Numbered from the stretch's first letter, positions 13,512 through 22,837 are shown. The stretch: 28,323 nucleotides of DNA from Nocardioides sp. (GCA_003519585.1 DOWL01000056.1:11160-39482), one strand, 5' to 3'. Notes: generated from the sequence alone by a model not told the origin. Numbers and translations: made by a program.

Positions 13512-14771
13512 TTACACGCTTCCGAAGGCGACGGCGACGTTGGCGCCTCCGAAGCCGAAGGAGTTGTTGAGTGCGGCGATGTCGCCGACCGGGAGATCGC
13601 GCGGCTTGGTGGCGATATCGAGATCGACCTCGGGGTCCTGGTTGTCGAGGTTGATCGTCGGGGGGACGGTGCGGGTCTCGATGGCCTTGACCACGGCGAC
13701 CGCCTCGAGTGCGCCGGCCCCACCGAGGAGGTGGCCGGTCATCGACTTGGTGCTGGTGACTACGACCTGCTCGACGTACTGGCCCAGCGTCGCGTGCAGC
13801 ATCAGCCCTTCGGCGATGTCACCCAGGGGGGTCGAGGTCGCGTGGGCGTTGACGTGGAAGATGGCCTCCGGGCCGATCTCGGACTCGGCCAGGGCGCGCA
13901 GGATCGCACGCGATCCGCCTCGGCCGGCCGGATCGGGCTGGGCGATGTCGTGGGCGTCGGCCGTGATCCCGGCGCCGAGCACCTCGGCGTAGATCTTCGC
14001 GCCGCGGGCCTTGGCGTGCTCCTCGGACTCCAGCACGAGTACGCCGGCACCCTCGCCGAGAACGAACCCGTCGCGCGCGGTGTCCCACGGGCGGGAGACC
14101 GCCGTCGGATCGCCCCCGTCGGGGCCGCTGGCCGTCTTGGACAGCGCCATCATGTTGGCGAACGCCGAGATGTTGAGCGGGTGGATGGCCGCCTCGGTGC
14201 CGCCGGCGACGACCACATCCGCACGGCCGAGCCGGATCTGGTCGACCGCCAGCGCGATCGCCTCGTTACCGGACGCGCAGGCCGAGACCGGGGTGTTGAC
14301 CGCGGCCCGCGCGCCGACGTAGAGGCTGACGTTCGCCGCCGATGCGTTGGGCATCAGCATGGGTACGGCGAGCGGGGACACCCGCCGCGGCCCCTTCTCC
14401 TTCAGCACGTCGTAGTTGTCCAGCAGCGTGATCACGCCACCGATCCCGGAAGCCAGGGCGACGCCGACCCGGTCGCCGTCGAGCTCGTCCTGGACCTCGG
14501 CCAGACCCGAATCGGCCCACGCCTCCATCGTCGAGACCAGCGCGAACTGCGCCGTACGGTCCAGCCGGCGGGCCTTGACCCGCTCGAGGACCTCGGTTGG
14601 CTCGACGGCGGCTACGCCGGCGATCTTGACCGGGAGCTCTTCCGCCCAGTCGGCCTCGATCCGCCGGACGCCGGAACGCCCGTTGACCAGGGCATCCCAG
14701 GTGCTGGAGACGTCACCGCCAACCGGGTTGGTGGTGCCGAGACCGGTGACGACGACGCGGATGCGACTCAT
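13512..14771 (-). CDS. fabF: Beta-ketoacyl-ACP synthase II
   Basis: This 419-aa condensing enzyme elongates acyl-ACP with malonyl-ACP in type II fatty acid synthesis. The Cys-His-His triad is complete: Cys165 in VSACASG, His310 in VNAHATSTP and His347 in KSMTGHLLGGAG. The glycine-rich end NNSFGFGGANVAVAF is also typical. Length and motifs match FabF/KasA-type enzymes. It is the last gene of the fabD-fabH-acpP-fabF operon, 54 bases after acpP. M. tuberculosis has KasA and KasB at this position; only one such enzyme is present here, as in Streptomyces. Confidence 0.96.
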   Translation of the reverse strand: MSRIRVVVTGLGTTNPVGGDVSSTWDALVNGRSGVRRIEADWAEELPVKIAGVAAVEPTEVLERVKARRLDRTAQFALVSTMEAWADSGLAEVQDELDGDRVGVALASGIGGVITLLDNYDVLKEKGPRRVSPLAVPMLMPNASAANVSLYVGARAAVNTPVSACASGNEAIALAVDQIRLGRADVVVAGGTEAAIHPLNISAFANMMALSKTASGPDGGDPTAVSRPWDTARDGFVLGEGAGVLVLESEEHAKARGAKIYAEVLGAGITADAHDIAQPDPAGRGGSRAILRALAESEIGPEAIFHVNAHATSTPLGDIAEGLMLHATLGQYVEQVVVTSTKSMTGHLLGGAGALEAVAVVKAIETRTVPPTINLDNQDPEVDLDIATKPRDLPVGDIAALNNSFGFGGANVAVAFGSV

Positions 14772-14825
14772 GCCTGTGTGCCTGCCTTCGTGCTGAGGTG
14801 GTGCGGAGAACGGGTGAGTTGAGGC

Positions 14826-15071
14826 TCAGCCCTGGGCGCGCTCGATGAACGCGACCGCGTCACCGACCGTCTTGAGGTTCTTCACCTCGTCGTCGGGGAT
14901 CGAGACGCCGAACTTCTCCTCGGCGGCCACGACGACCTCGACCATGGACAGGGAGTCGACGTCGAGGTCGTCGACGAACGACTTGTCGAGCTGGACGTCA
15001 TCGGCATCGATGCCGGCGACCTCGTTGACGATCTCGGCGAGGTCGGAGCGGATCTCCTCAGTGGTTGCCAT
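14826..15071 (-). CDS. acpP: Acyl carrier protein
   Basis: This 81-aa acidic, helical protein carries the growing acyl chain on a phosphopantetheine arm attached at Ser40, in the motif DVDSLSMVEVV (residues 37-47). The sequence before and after it (LDKSFVDDLDVD, FGVSIPDDEV, TVGDAVAFIE) is that of bacterial ACPs. A GAAAGAG ribosome-binding site precedes the ATG. Position between fabH and fabF fits the Streptomyces order. Confidence 0.97.
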   Translation of the reverse strand: MATTEEIRSDLAEIVNEVAGIDADDVQLDKSFVDDLDVDSLSMVEVVVAAEEKFGVSIPDDEVKNLKTVGDAVAFIERAQG

Positions 15072-15149
15072 CTGGCGTGTCTCTTTCTGTTGGTTTCCCG
15101 GGCTGGGTTTATCTGTCGGGTCTGGGGGCTGGGTGAGCGGCCGTCCGGC

Positions 15150-16151
15150 TCAGGGCAGGACGACGACCTGCGCGGCGTACGCGAGGCCCGCACCAAAGGC
15201 TATGAGTAGCGCGACGTCTCCGGACTGCGCGTCGCCCTCGGCGTACATCCGGTCGAGCGCGAGCGGGATCGAGGCGGCGGAGGTGTTGCCCTGCTCGGCG
15301 ATGTCGCGGGCGATCTTGACGGTGTCGGGCAGCTTCATGGCGCGCGCCATGGCATCGGTGATGCGCATGTTGGCCTGGTGTGGCACGAAGCAGTCGAGTT
15401 GGTCCGGGGTGATCCCGGCCCGGTCGAGGGCCTGCTGGCCGACCTTGGCCATCACGAACGATGCCCACCGGAAGACCGGGTTGCCCTGCATGACCAGGTG
15501 CGGCATCACGGGGTTGTCGGAGGCCAGCACATCGCGCCAGTCCTCGCGCGAGCGGATCAGGTCGAACTGCTCGCCGTCCGAACCCCACACGACCGGTCCG
15601 ATGCCCGGGGTCTCGCTCGGCCCCACGATCGCGGCGCCGGCGCCGTCGGCGAAGATGAACGCCGAGCCACGGTCGTCGGGGTCGGTCATCTCGGAGAGCC
15701 GCTCGACGCCGATGACGAGCACGTGGCCCGCCGAGCCGCCGCGGACCAGGTCGCTGGCCATCGCGATCCCGTGGCAGAACCCCGCGCAGGCCGCGGAGAT
15801 GTCGAACGCCGCCGCCTGGTCGGTGCCGAGTTCGTGGGCGATCCTGGTGGCGACCGCAGGGGTCTGCATGAAGTGGCTGACGGTCGCGACGATGACGGTG
15901 TCGATCTGGCGCGGGTCGATCCCAGCGCGCTCGACGGCGCTGCGCGCGGCCGCCAGCGACATCATCTCGACGGTCTCCTCGGGGGTGGCCCAGCGCCGCT
16001 CCTTGATGCCCGAGCGCTGTTGGATCCACTCGTCGCTGGAGTCGATCCGGGCCACGATCTCGCTGTTGGGGACCACCCGCGAGGGGCGGTAGGCGCCGAT
16101 GCCGAGGATCCGGGCGTGGGGTGCGCCGGCGGCGCTCTGCAGCGCGGTCAC
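15150..16151 (-). CDS. fabH: Beta-ketoacyl-ACP synthase III
   Basis: This 333-aa enzyme starts fatty acid synthesis by condensing acyl-CoA with malonyl-ACP. The catalytic residues are Cys122 (DISAACAGF), His258 (VPHQANMRI) and Asn289 (EQGNTSAAS). The start at GTG 16151 is supported by a GTGA overlap with the fabD stop (16148-16150), so the two genes are translationally coupled. A longer frame exists but would lie inside fabD. In actinobacteria this enzyme often uses branched primers; the sequence does not tell me which are used here. Confidence 0.95.
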   Translation of the reverse strand: MTALQSAAGAPHARILGIGAYRPSRVVPNSEIVARIDSSDEWIQQRSGIKERRWATPEETVEMMSLAAARSAVERAGIDPRQIDTVIVATVSHFMQTPAVATRIAHELGTDQAAAFDISAACAGFCHGIAMASDLVRGGSAGHVLVIGVERLSEMTDPDDRGSAFIFADGAGAAIVGPSETPGIGPVVWGSDGEQFDLIRSREDWRDVLASDNPVMPHLVMQGNPVFRWASFVMAKVGQQALDRAGITPDQLDCFVPHQANMRITDAMARAMKLPDTVKIARDIAEQGNTSAASIPLALDRMYAEGDAQSGDVALLIAFGAGLAYAAQVVVLP

Positions 16152-17332
16152 GAGACCGCCTCCGGGTGCAGCCTCAGGAGCGGCTGGCCGGGCGAGACCC
16201 GATCTCCGTCCTCGACGAGCCACTCGACCACCTGGCCGGCATGGGTCGCGTTGACCCCGATCCGGTCACCCACGCTGGCGACCTCGCCGATCGGTGCGCC
16301 GGATGACAGCACCTCGGCGTCGGCGGCCTCGGCGGCGATATGGAAGGTGCCCTTCGCAGGGGAGACCACCATCCGCCAGGTCGGCGTGGTGTCGATCTCG
16401 GCGAACTCACCGTGCTTGTCGCAGAACGCGCGAGCGTCGTCGAGTTGGTCGGGAGTCTTGAGCGCGAAGGTCTCGACCCCCTTCAGCGCACGCTTGGCGA
16501 TGCCGGTCAGGGTGCCCGCGGGCGGCATTTCGAGGATGCCGGTGACGCCGAGGTCGGCGAAGGTGTCGAGGCAGAGGTCCCAACGGACCGGGTTGGCGAT
16601 CTGGCCGACGATCCGGCGGAGTACGTCGCGGCCGTCGTGGACGACCTGGCCGTCCTTGTTGGACACGAAGCGGGTGCGTGGATCGTGCACCGACACCGCC
16701 CGCGCGAGGGAGGTCAGGTGGCCGACCGCCGGCTCCATGTGGTGGGTGTGGAACGCCCCGGCGACGCTGAGCGGAGCGAGGCGGGCCTTGTCCGGCGGCT
16801 CCTCGGCGAGCGCGGCCAACTGCTCGAGCGTGCCTGCCGCCACCACCTGGCCGGGCCCGTTGTCGTTGGCGGCGGTGAGTCCGTGCTTCTCGATGACCTG
16901 GAGCACGTTGTCCCGGTCCCCGCCGAGGACCGCCGTCATGCCTGTGGCCGTCACCGCGGCGGCCTCGGCCATCGCCTTACCCCGCTCGCGGACCAGGACC
17001 ATCGCCTGCTCGGCGGTGATCACCCGGGCCCCGGCGGCCGCGGTCAACTCGCCCACCGAGTGGCCCGCGACCACGCTGACCTTGCCGAACGCATCGGTCG
17101 GGTGGGGGAAGACCCCCAGGGCCGCGACCAGCCCGGTCGCGACCAGCAGCGGCTGCGCGATCTCGGTGCGGCGGATCTCGTCGGCGTCGGCCTCGGTGCC
17201 GTAGTGGACCAGGTCGATCGACGCGACGGTCGAGAGCCACTCGAACCGGTTGCGGAACTCCGGATCCTCCAACCATGGGGCGAGGAAGCCGGGACTCTGG
17301 GCGCCCTGTCCGGGCGCGACGATCGCGAGCAC
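16148..17332 (-). CDS. fabD: Malonyl-CoA:ACP transacylase with C-terminal biotinyl-like domain
   Basis: Residues 1-310 are a normal FabD, which moves malonyl from CoA to ACP. It has GQGAQSPGF (8-16), the nucleophile Ser92 in GHSVGEL, Arg117 in RERGKAM that binds the malonyl carboxylate, and His195 in GAFHTHHM. FabD usually ends near 310-320 residues; this one is 394. The extra part (from about 318; bases 16148-16381) reads VVSPAKGTF, then SSGAPIGEV, then HAGQVVEWLVEDGDRVSPGQPLLRL. That follows the biotinyl domain of AccB from first to last strand, but the EAMKM turn is replaced by ASVGD, with Gly355 at the lysine position. It therefore cannot be biotinylated. GTG start; first gene of the fab operon, under a probable FasR-controlled promoter. 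Confidence 0.95.
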   Translation of the reverse strand: MLAIVAPGQGAQSPGFLAPWLEDPEFRNRFEWLSTVASIDLVHYGTEADADEIRRTEIAQPLLVATGLVAALGVFPHPTDAFGKVSVVAGHSVGELTAAAGARVITAEQAMVLVRERGKAMAEAAAVTATGMTAVLGGDRDNVLQVIEKHGLTAANDNGPGQVVAAGTLEQLAALAEEPPDKARLAPLSVAGAFHTHHMEPAVGHLTSLARAVSVHDPRTRFVSNKDGQVVHDGRDVLRRIVGQIANPVRWDLCLDTFADLGVTGILEMPPAGTLTGIAKRALKGVETFALKTPDQLDDARAFCDKHGEFAEIDTTPTWRMVVSPAKGTFHIAAEAADAEVLSSGAPIGEVASVGDRIGVNATHAGQVVEWLVEDGDRVSPGQPLLRLHPEAVS

Positions 17333-17399
17333 AACTACACTCTGCCGGTCCCGGCGCCGCGCGCTCGCGTCCGCCGCCCACGAAACTGTGCGTCAGATC

Positions 17400-17423
17400 T
17401 TTGTAGGGTTCATACAAATTTGT
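17400..17423. promoter_or_regulatory. AT-rich palindromes upstream of fabD (candidate FasR operator)
   Basis: TTTGTA (17400-17405) and TACAAA (17413-17418) form an inverted repeat with a 7-base centre. It overlaps ACAAATTTGT (17414-17423), itself a perfect 10-bp palindrome. This AT-rich island stands out in a GC-rich region, 68-91 bases before the fabD start, where the promoter should lie. In Streptomyces coelicolor FasR binds upstream of fabD and activates the operon; assigning these palindromes to FasR is my inference. Confidence 0.5.
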
Positions 17424-17472
17424 CGACGCCGAGTCGGCGCTACTGCAGTGCAGTAACGCCGACTCGGCGTCG
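17424..17472 (-). terminator. 49-base near-perfect palindrome after fasR
   Basis: CGACGCCGAGTCGGCG (17424-17439) pairs with CGCCGACTCGGCGTCG (17457-17472). Inside it TACTGCA (17441-17447) pairs with TGCAGTA (17449-17455), leaving one C-A mismatch and a single central G. That is 23 of 24 possible pairs. It begins at the base after the fasR stop codon, so it probably ends the fasR transcript and shields the fabD promoter from read-through. A perfect stem this long can also extrude as a DNA cruciform. Confidence 0.7.
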
Positions 17473-18666
17473 TTATTCGTCTGTGGATGTCCCGACGCGA
17501 CCGGACTGTCGTCCGAGGACGAGCGCGATCTGGAGGGTGAAGGCGTCGCGAGGCTGGCCGGGGGTCAGCCCGGTGAGGTCGGCGACCTGGCGGAGCCGGT
17601 AGCGCACCGTGTTGGGATGCACGAAGAGAGCCCTGGCCGCGCCCTCGATGGAGGAGCCGCCGGCGAGCCAGGCGCTGAGCGTCTCGACCAGCGCGCCCCG
17701 CGCATCGAGCAAGGGGAGGTAGACCTCGTCGACGAGTTGCCGCCGGGCGTGGCCGTCGCCTCCCAGCGCCCGCTCGGCCAGGAGTTCGGTGCTGAGCACG
17801 GGTCGGGGTGCGTCCGGCCAACCCGGAGCAGCGCGGTACGCCGAGAGGGCGGCACGGGCGGAGACCGCACCGCCAGCCAGGTCGGCCGCGATCGGCCCGA
17901 CGACCACCGGTCCGGGGCCGAACAGGTCGGCGATCACGCCAGCTCCCCGTTGCGGGTCGTCCACGCCGCCCAGCAGGACGACGAGTCGCTCGCCCTGGAC
18001 CGCGCACAACGCATCCATGCCGGCCGCACCCGCGCTGCGGCGTACCTCGTCGAACACGTCGGTCTCGGTACGGCGAGCTGGCGCGGCGCCGAGCACCACG
18101 CAGACGGTGGCGCTGGCCTTCCAGCCCAGGGCGCTGGCCCGCGACAGCACGGCCTCATCGGTCTCCGCACGGAGCACGGCATCGACCACGAGCGCCTCGA
18201 GCCGGGCGTCCCATGCGCCACGCACCTCGGCAGCTCGCGCGTACACCTCGGCGGTGGCGAACGCCACCTCGCGTGCATAGCGGGAGATATCCCGGCGCAC
18301 TTCCTCGGCGTCGTCGGGGGACACCAGGTCAGCGACGTTGCTCTCGACCACCTCGATCGAGAGCCGGACCAGGTCGACGGTCTGCTGCAGGGTGATGACC
18401 CCGGCCAAGGCCCGAGGCGCCGCGCCGAAGACCGAGGTCGCGATCGTGGGTCCATGGGTCGCGTCGGCGGTCTCGAACCAGTCCACGAACCCTCGGATAC
18501 CGGCCTGCACGATCATCCCGACCCACGAGCGATCCTCCGCACTCAACTCGCGGAACCACGGCAGGTCGGCGCCCATCCGCGACGTCGCGGCCGTGCTCAG
18601 CCCGCCGATCGAGCGACGCATCTCCTCGGCGACCCGGCTCCGCGGATCGACGGCACGAGGACTCAC
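17473..18666 (-). CDS. fasR: PucR/CdaR-family regulator, FasR-like activator of fatty acid synthesis
   Basis: This is a 397-aa protein from GTG 18666; the open frame continues upstream but without support. The C-terminal 60 residues are the PucR helix-turn-helix: SSIEGAARALFVHPNTVRYR followed by LRQVADLTGLTPGQPRDAF. The middle (about 165-290) has the CdaR GGDEF-like layout with ATVCVVLG and ERLVVLLGGVDDP. The N-terminal 150 residues are helical. Position directly before fabD matches FasR of S. coelicolor and Rv2242 of M. tuberculosis. FasR activates the fab operon by binding its promoter; any ligand for this protein is unknown. It ends at the large palindrome and diverges from the hydrolase gene, with 165 bases between the starts. 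Confidence 0.88.
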   Translation of the reverse strand: MSPRAVDPRSRVAEEMRRSIGGLSTAATSRMGADLPWFRELSAEDRSWVGMIVQAGIRGFVDWFETADATHGPTIATSVFGAAPRALAGVITLQQTVDLVRLSIEVVESNVADLVSPDDAEEVRRDISRYAREVAFATAEVYARAAEVRGAWDARLEALVVDAVLRAETDEAVLSRASALGWKASATVCVVLGAAPARRTETDVFDEVRRSAGAAGMDALCAVQGERLVVLLGGVDDPQRGAGVIADLFGPGPVVVGPIAADLAGGAVSARAALSAYRAAPGWPDAPRPVLSTELLAERALGGDGHARRQLVDEVYLPLLDARGALVETLSAWLAGGSSIEGAARALFVHPNTVRYRLRQVADLTGLTPGQPRDAFTLQIALVLGRQSGRVGTSTDE

Positions 18667-18831
18667 GCCCCGAATCCTGTCACTCGTGCCGACCAACGCG
18701 CGCCAGGCATTCGAGGCCAACACGTGATGAACAGGCGCTTGCCTCGGCGGGTTGTGGGTAGGTTGAATCTGCAAGGAGATATCTGCACAGGACGTTCCGA
18801 GGCCTGCGGGCCGTGCCGCAGAGAGGGATCC

Positions 18832-19794
18832 ATGGGGACACTCCAGGACGACGCCCGGCACCAGGTCGAGTACGTCACCATCCATGGCCACCGGCGCGCC
18901 TACGTCAAGGTGGGGCAGGGGCCGGTCCTGCTGCTGCTCCATGGTCTCGGGTGCGACCACCGCACGTGGGAGCCCGTCCTGGAGACGCTGGCCCGGCGCT
19001 ACACGGTCATCGCGCCCGACCTGCTCGGCCACGGACTCTCCGACAAGCCGCGCGCCGACTACAGCGTCGGTGGCTACGCCAACGGCATGCGCGACCTGAT
19101 CACCGTGCTCGGCATCGACAAGGTGACGGTGGTCGGCCACAGCTTCGGGGGCGGGGTGGCCATGCAGTTCGCCTACCAGTTCCCCGAGCGCACCGAGCGG
19201 CTGGTCCTGGTCTCCTCAGGTGGGCTGGGCCCCGAGGTGAGCCCGGCGCTCCGCGCCATCACCACTCCCGGCTTCCACCAGGTCATGGGGCTGCTCACCC
19301 TCCCGGGCGTCCGGCACGTCGGCAAGGCGGGACTGGTCGCGCTCTCCCGGAGCGGGGTCCGCGCGTTGCGCGACTACGACGAGGTCGCCGCGATCTACGA
19401 CTCGTTCCGTGACCCCGCCGCGCGCACCGCGATCCGGCACGTGGTCAGCGCCGTCATCGACTGGAAGGGCCAGATCGTCACCATGGCCGACCGCGCCTAC
19501 CTCACCGAGGCGATGCCGATGGCGGTGATCTGGGGCGCCGACGACCGAGTGATCCCGGTCCACCATGCCGACACCGCCGCGGTCCTCGCTCCCGCGGCCC
19601 GCGTCGAGGTGATCGCCGACGCCGGCCACTTCCCGCACAAGGACGACCCACATCGGTTCGCCACGATCGTGCACGAGTTCATCCGCTCGACCGAGCCCGC
19701 GACGTACTCCCGCGCCCGGTTCCGCCGCCTGCTCAAGAACGGCGGGACGGCGCCAGTTCGGCCCGTGACGAGCCTGACGGACGTGACGGCCTGA
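18832..19794 (+). CDS. Alpha/beta hydrolase
   Basis: This 320-aa cytoplasmic protein has the full catalytic set of the alpha/beta hydrolase fold. HGLGCDHRTW (residues 37-46) forms the oxyanion loop, Ser104 lies in GHSFGG, Asp in WGADDRVIP, and His in DAGHFPHKDDP. PDLLGHGLSDKP (62-73) is typical of the epoxide hydrolase/esterase/C-C hydrolase group. The start ATG follows GAGAGGGATC. A basic, low-complexity tail of about 30 residues (RARFRRLLKNGG) follows the fold. The gene diverges from fasR, so it may share control with fatty acid synthesis. Substrate unknown; a lipid ester is one possibility. Confidence 0.9.
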   Translation: MGTLQDDARHQVEYVTIHGHRRAYVKVGQGPVLLLLHGLGCDHRTWEPVLETLARRYTVIAPDLLGHGLSDKPRADYSVGGYANGMRDLITVLGIDKVTVVGHSFGGGVAMQFAYQFPERTERLVLVSSGGLGPEVSPALRAITTPGFHQVMGLLTLPGVRHVGKAGLVALSRSGVRALRDYDEVAAIYDSFRDPAARTAIRHVVSAVIDWKGQIVTMADRAYLTEAMPMAVIWGADDRVIPVHHADTAAVLAPAARVEVIADAGHFPHKDDPHRFATIVHEFIRSTEPATYSRARFRRLLKNGGTAPVRPVTSLTDVTA

Positions 19795-19812
19795 CGCGGA
19801 ACGGAGCTCAGC

Positions 19813-19834
19813 GGTCACCGGATTTCCGGTGACC
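19813..19834. terminator. Hairpin between hydrolase and aceE
   Basis: GGTCACCGG (19813-19821) and CCGGTGACC (19826-19834) are exact complements around ATTT. The element lies in the 63-base gap between two convergent genes, so it can serve both strands. Confidence 0.75.
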
Positions 19835-19857
19835 TCTGCGACTAGCAAACGCCCGGA

Positions 19858-22671
19858 TTAGGCGTCTCCACCCTCTTGCTTGATGCCGGCGACCGCGGTC
19901 GGGTCGTCGATGCGGTATTGCGCGAACGCCTTCTCCACCTGGCCACGGTCGATCGTGCCGGCGTCTGCCAGCGCCTGGAGCGCCTGGACGACCACCGACT
20001 GGGCGTCGATGTGGAAGAACCGCCGTGCGGCGGGCCGTGTGTCGGCGAAGCCGAAGCCGTCGGCGCCGAGGACGCGGTAGTCGGTGGGGACCCAGCGCGC
20101 GATCTGGAGGGGTACGGCGCGCATGTAGTCCGACACGGCGACGACCGGTCCGGAGGTGCCGGCGAGCCGCTCGGAGACGAAGGGTTTGCGGGGGGTCTCA
20201 CCAGGGTGGAGGAGGCTCCACTCCTCGGCGGCGACGGCGTTGCGGGCCAGTTCGTTCCAGGAGGTGACCGACCAGAGGTCGGTGGCCACGCCCCAGTCCT
20301 CACGGAGGATCCGGGCTGCCTCGTCGATCCACGGGTAGCCGACGCCGGAGGCCATCAGGGTCACCCGCGGGCCTTCGCCCTCGGCCCGAGCGGTCTGGTG
20401 CATCCCGCGCAGGATCCCCTCGACGTCGACGTCGTCGGGCTCCTTGGGCTGGGAGACCGGCTCGTTGTAGACGGTGAGGTAGAAGATGACGTCCTCGCCG
20501 TGCGGGTGCGCTTCGCTCTCGCCGTACATCCGGGCCAGGCCCGACTCCATGATGTGCGCGATCTCGTAGGCGAACGCCGGGTCGTAGTGCACGACCGCCG
20601 GGTTGGTGGCGGCCAGCAGCGGCGAGTGGCCGTCGGCGTGCTGGAGCCCCTCACCGGTGAGGGTGGTCCGACCGGCCGTGGCGCCGACGAGGAAGCCGCG
20701 GGAGAGCTGGTCGGCCATCGCCCAGATCGAGTCGCCGGTCCGCTGGAACCCGAACATCGAGTAGAAGATGTAGAACGGGATCATGTGCTCGCCGTGGGTG
20801 CTGTACGTCGAGCCCGCGGCGGTCGCCGAGGCGAGGGCCCCGGCCTCCGAGATGCCCTCGTGGAGCAGTTGGCCCTGGGCGGACTGCTTGTAGGCAAGCA
20901 ACAACTTCCGGTCGACGGCTTCGTACTGCATCCCGGCCGGGTCGTAGACCTTGGCGCTCGGGAACATCGAGTCCATCCCGAAGGTGCGGTACTCGTCGGG
21001 AGCGATCGGCACGATCCGCTGGCCGATGTTGGGGTCCTTCATCCAGTCCTTGAGCAGCCGGACCGTGGCCATGGTCGTGGCGACCTTGTTCTTGCCGGAG
21101 CCCTGCTTGAGCTCGCTGTACATCTCCTTGCCCGGGAGGATCAGCGACTTCGCCCGGATCACGCGCTTGGGCAGCGAGCCGCCGAGCTGGCGGCGCCGCT
21201 CGAGCATGTACTCGATCTCGGGGGAGTCGTCACCGGGGTGGAAGAACGGCGCGGTGCCGGTCGACTCGTAGGCCTCCTCGATGTCGCGGTCGCTCATGGG
21301 GAGGTAGAGCCGGTCGCGGAACTTCAGCAGGTCCGGGAGCTTGAGCTTCTTCATCTGGTGGGTGGCGTTGCGCCCCTCGAGTGCCTCGATCGTCCAGCCC
21401 TTGATGGTGTGCGCGAGGATCACCGTCGGCTGGCCGGTGTGCTTGGACGCGGCGTCGAAGGCGGCGTAGACCTTGCGGTAGTCGTGGCCGCCGCGCGGGA
21501 GCTTCTCGATCTGCCGGTCGGACATGTGCTCGACCATCTTGCGCAGCCGCGGGTCGGGGCCGAAGAAGTGCTCGCGGTTGTAGGCGCCGTCCTCGACCGA
21601 GAAGGTCTGGAACGCACCGTCGGGCGTGCGGTTCATCTGGTTGACGAGGACGCCGTCGACGTCGCGGGCGAGCAGCTCGTCCCACTCGCGGCCCCAGATC
21701 ACCTTGATGACGTTCCACCCGGCACCGCGGAAGTTCGCCTCCAGCTCCTGGATGATCTTGCCGTTGCCGGTGACCGGGCCGTCGAGCTGCTGGAGGTTGC
21801 AGTTGATGACCCAGGTGAGGTTGTCGAGCTCTTCGCGGGCCGCGACACGGATCGCGCCGAGCGACTCCGGCTCGGCCATCTCGCCGTCGCCGAGGAACGC
21901 CCACACGTGCTGTTGGCTGGTGTCCTTGATCCCGCGGTTCTGCAGGTAGCGGTTGAACCGGGCCTGGTAGATCGAGTTGATGCCGGTGAGCCCCATCGAG
22001 ACCGTCGGGAACTCCCAGAACTCCGGCATCAGCCGCGGGTGCGGGTACGACGAGAGACCCTGCCCCACGCCGTGCTGAACCTCCTGCCGGAAGTGCAGCA
22101 ACTGCTGTTCGGAGAGCCGTCCCTCCAGGAAGGCGCGGGCGTAGATGCCGGGCGAGCCGTGGCCCTGGATATAGATCTGGTCGCCGCCTCCGGGGTGGTC
22201 CTTGCCGCGGAAGAAGTGGTTGAAGCCGACCTCGTAGAGGCTCGCCGAGGACTGGTACGTCGCGATGTGGCCGCCGACCTCGAGGCCGGGCCGGTTGGCG
22301 TCGGAGACCATCACGGCGGCGTTCCAGCGGATGAAGGCGCGGATCCGGCGTTCGACCTCCTCGTCACCGGGGAACCACGGCTCCCGCTCAGGCGGGATCG
22401 TGTTGATGTAGTCGGTGCTGCGCAGGGCCGGCACGCCGACGTTGAGTTCGCGCGCCTTCTGCAGCAGCCGCAGCATCACGTAGCGCGCCCGGTCGCGGCC
22501 GCGCTCGTCGATGAGCTGGTCGAAGGACTCGAGCCAGTCGGTGGTCTCGTCGGGATCGATGTCCGGGAGCTGGGTGGGCAGCCCCTCGTGGATCACCGGG
22601 GTGGGGGAGCCGCTGGTGGTGGCTCGCTGCTCGGACGAAGTGCCGGAAGCGGTGGGTGTTTCTTCGGTCAC
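19858..22671 (-). CDS. aceE: Pyruvate dehydrogenase E1 component (homodimeric type)
   Basis: This 937-aa enzyme decarboxylates pyruvate with thiamine diphosphate and passes the acetyl group to the E2 lipoyl domain to make acetyl-CoA. The ThDP motif runs from [10 protein letters not shown] (261-270) to NCNLQ (290-294). The amino-terminal catalytic part has [11 protein letters not shown] and [15 protein letters not shown]. Length is typical of the AceE group rather than two-subunit E1. The start is GTG, preceded by a weak ribosome-binding site; the first 30 residues are a disordered Ser/Thr-rich tail. It diverges from the DUF3052 gene, the same neighbour as in Streptomyces. Its product acetyl-CoA feeds the adjacent fab pathway. 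Confidence 0.97.
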   Translation of the reverse strand: MTEETPTASGTSSEQRATTSGSPTPVIHEGLPTQLPDIDPDETTDWLESFDQLIDERGRDRARYVMLRLLQKARELNVGVPALRSTDYINTIPPEREPWFPGDEEVERRIRAFIRWNAAVMVSDANRPGLEVGGHIATYQSSASLYEVGFNHFFRGKDHPGGGDQIYIQGHGSPGIYARAFLEGRLSEQQLLHFRQEVQHGVGQGLSSYPHPRLMPEFWEFPTVSMGLTGINSIYQARFNRYLQNRGIKDTSQQHVWAFLGDGEMAEPESLGAIRVAAREELDNLTWVINCNLQQLDGPVTGNGKIIQELEANFRGAGWNVIKVIWGREWDELLARDVDGVLVNQMNRTPDGAFQTFSVEDGAYNREHFFGPDPRLRKMVEHMSDRQIEKLPRGGHDYRKVYAAFDAASKHTGQPTVILAHTIKGWTIEALEGRNATHQMKKLKLPDLLKFRDRLYLPMSDRDIEEAYESTGTAPFFHPGDDSPEIEYMLERRRQLGGSLPKRVIRAKSLILPGKEMYSELKQGSGKNKVATTMATVRLLKDWMKDPNIGQRIVPIAPDEYRTFGMDSMFPSAKVYDPAGMQYEAVDRKLLLAYKQSAQGQLLHEGISEAGALASATAAGSTYSTHGEHMIPFYIFYSMFGFQRTGDSIWAMADQLSRGFLVGATAGRTTLTGEGLQHADGHSPLLAATNPAVVHYDPAFAYEIAHIMESGLARMYGESEAHPHGEDVIFYLTVYNEPVSQPKEPDDVDVEGILRGMHQTARAEGEGPRVTLMASGVGYPWIDEAARILREDWGVATDLWSVTSWNELARNAVAAEEWSLLHPGETPRKPFVSERLAGTSGPVVAVSDYMRAVPLQIARWVPTDYRVLGADGFGFADTRPAARRFFHIDAQSVVVQALQALADAGTIDRGQVEKAFAQYRIDDPTAVAGIKQEGGDA

Positions 22672-22837
22672 CCACTCATCGTGTCACGGTCGGACGACCC
22701 GGACGAACGTCGCGTCACTACCGATCAGTACGTCGCGGAGTCGCGTCCGGAGCGCCGCCGCGGTCGGTTTCGAGGCGGTCGGTCGCCGTGGCGCGCTTGC
22801 ACCTTCCGCGCAACTCCGCTGGACTATCGCCCACAGG

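Noticed and set aside
15378..17204. 608-codon plus-strand frame opposite fabH and fabD
   Set aside because: Antisense shadow; fabH and fabD have all catalytic residues and coupled start/stop.
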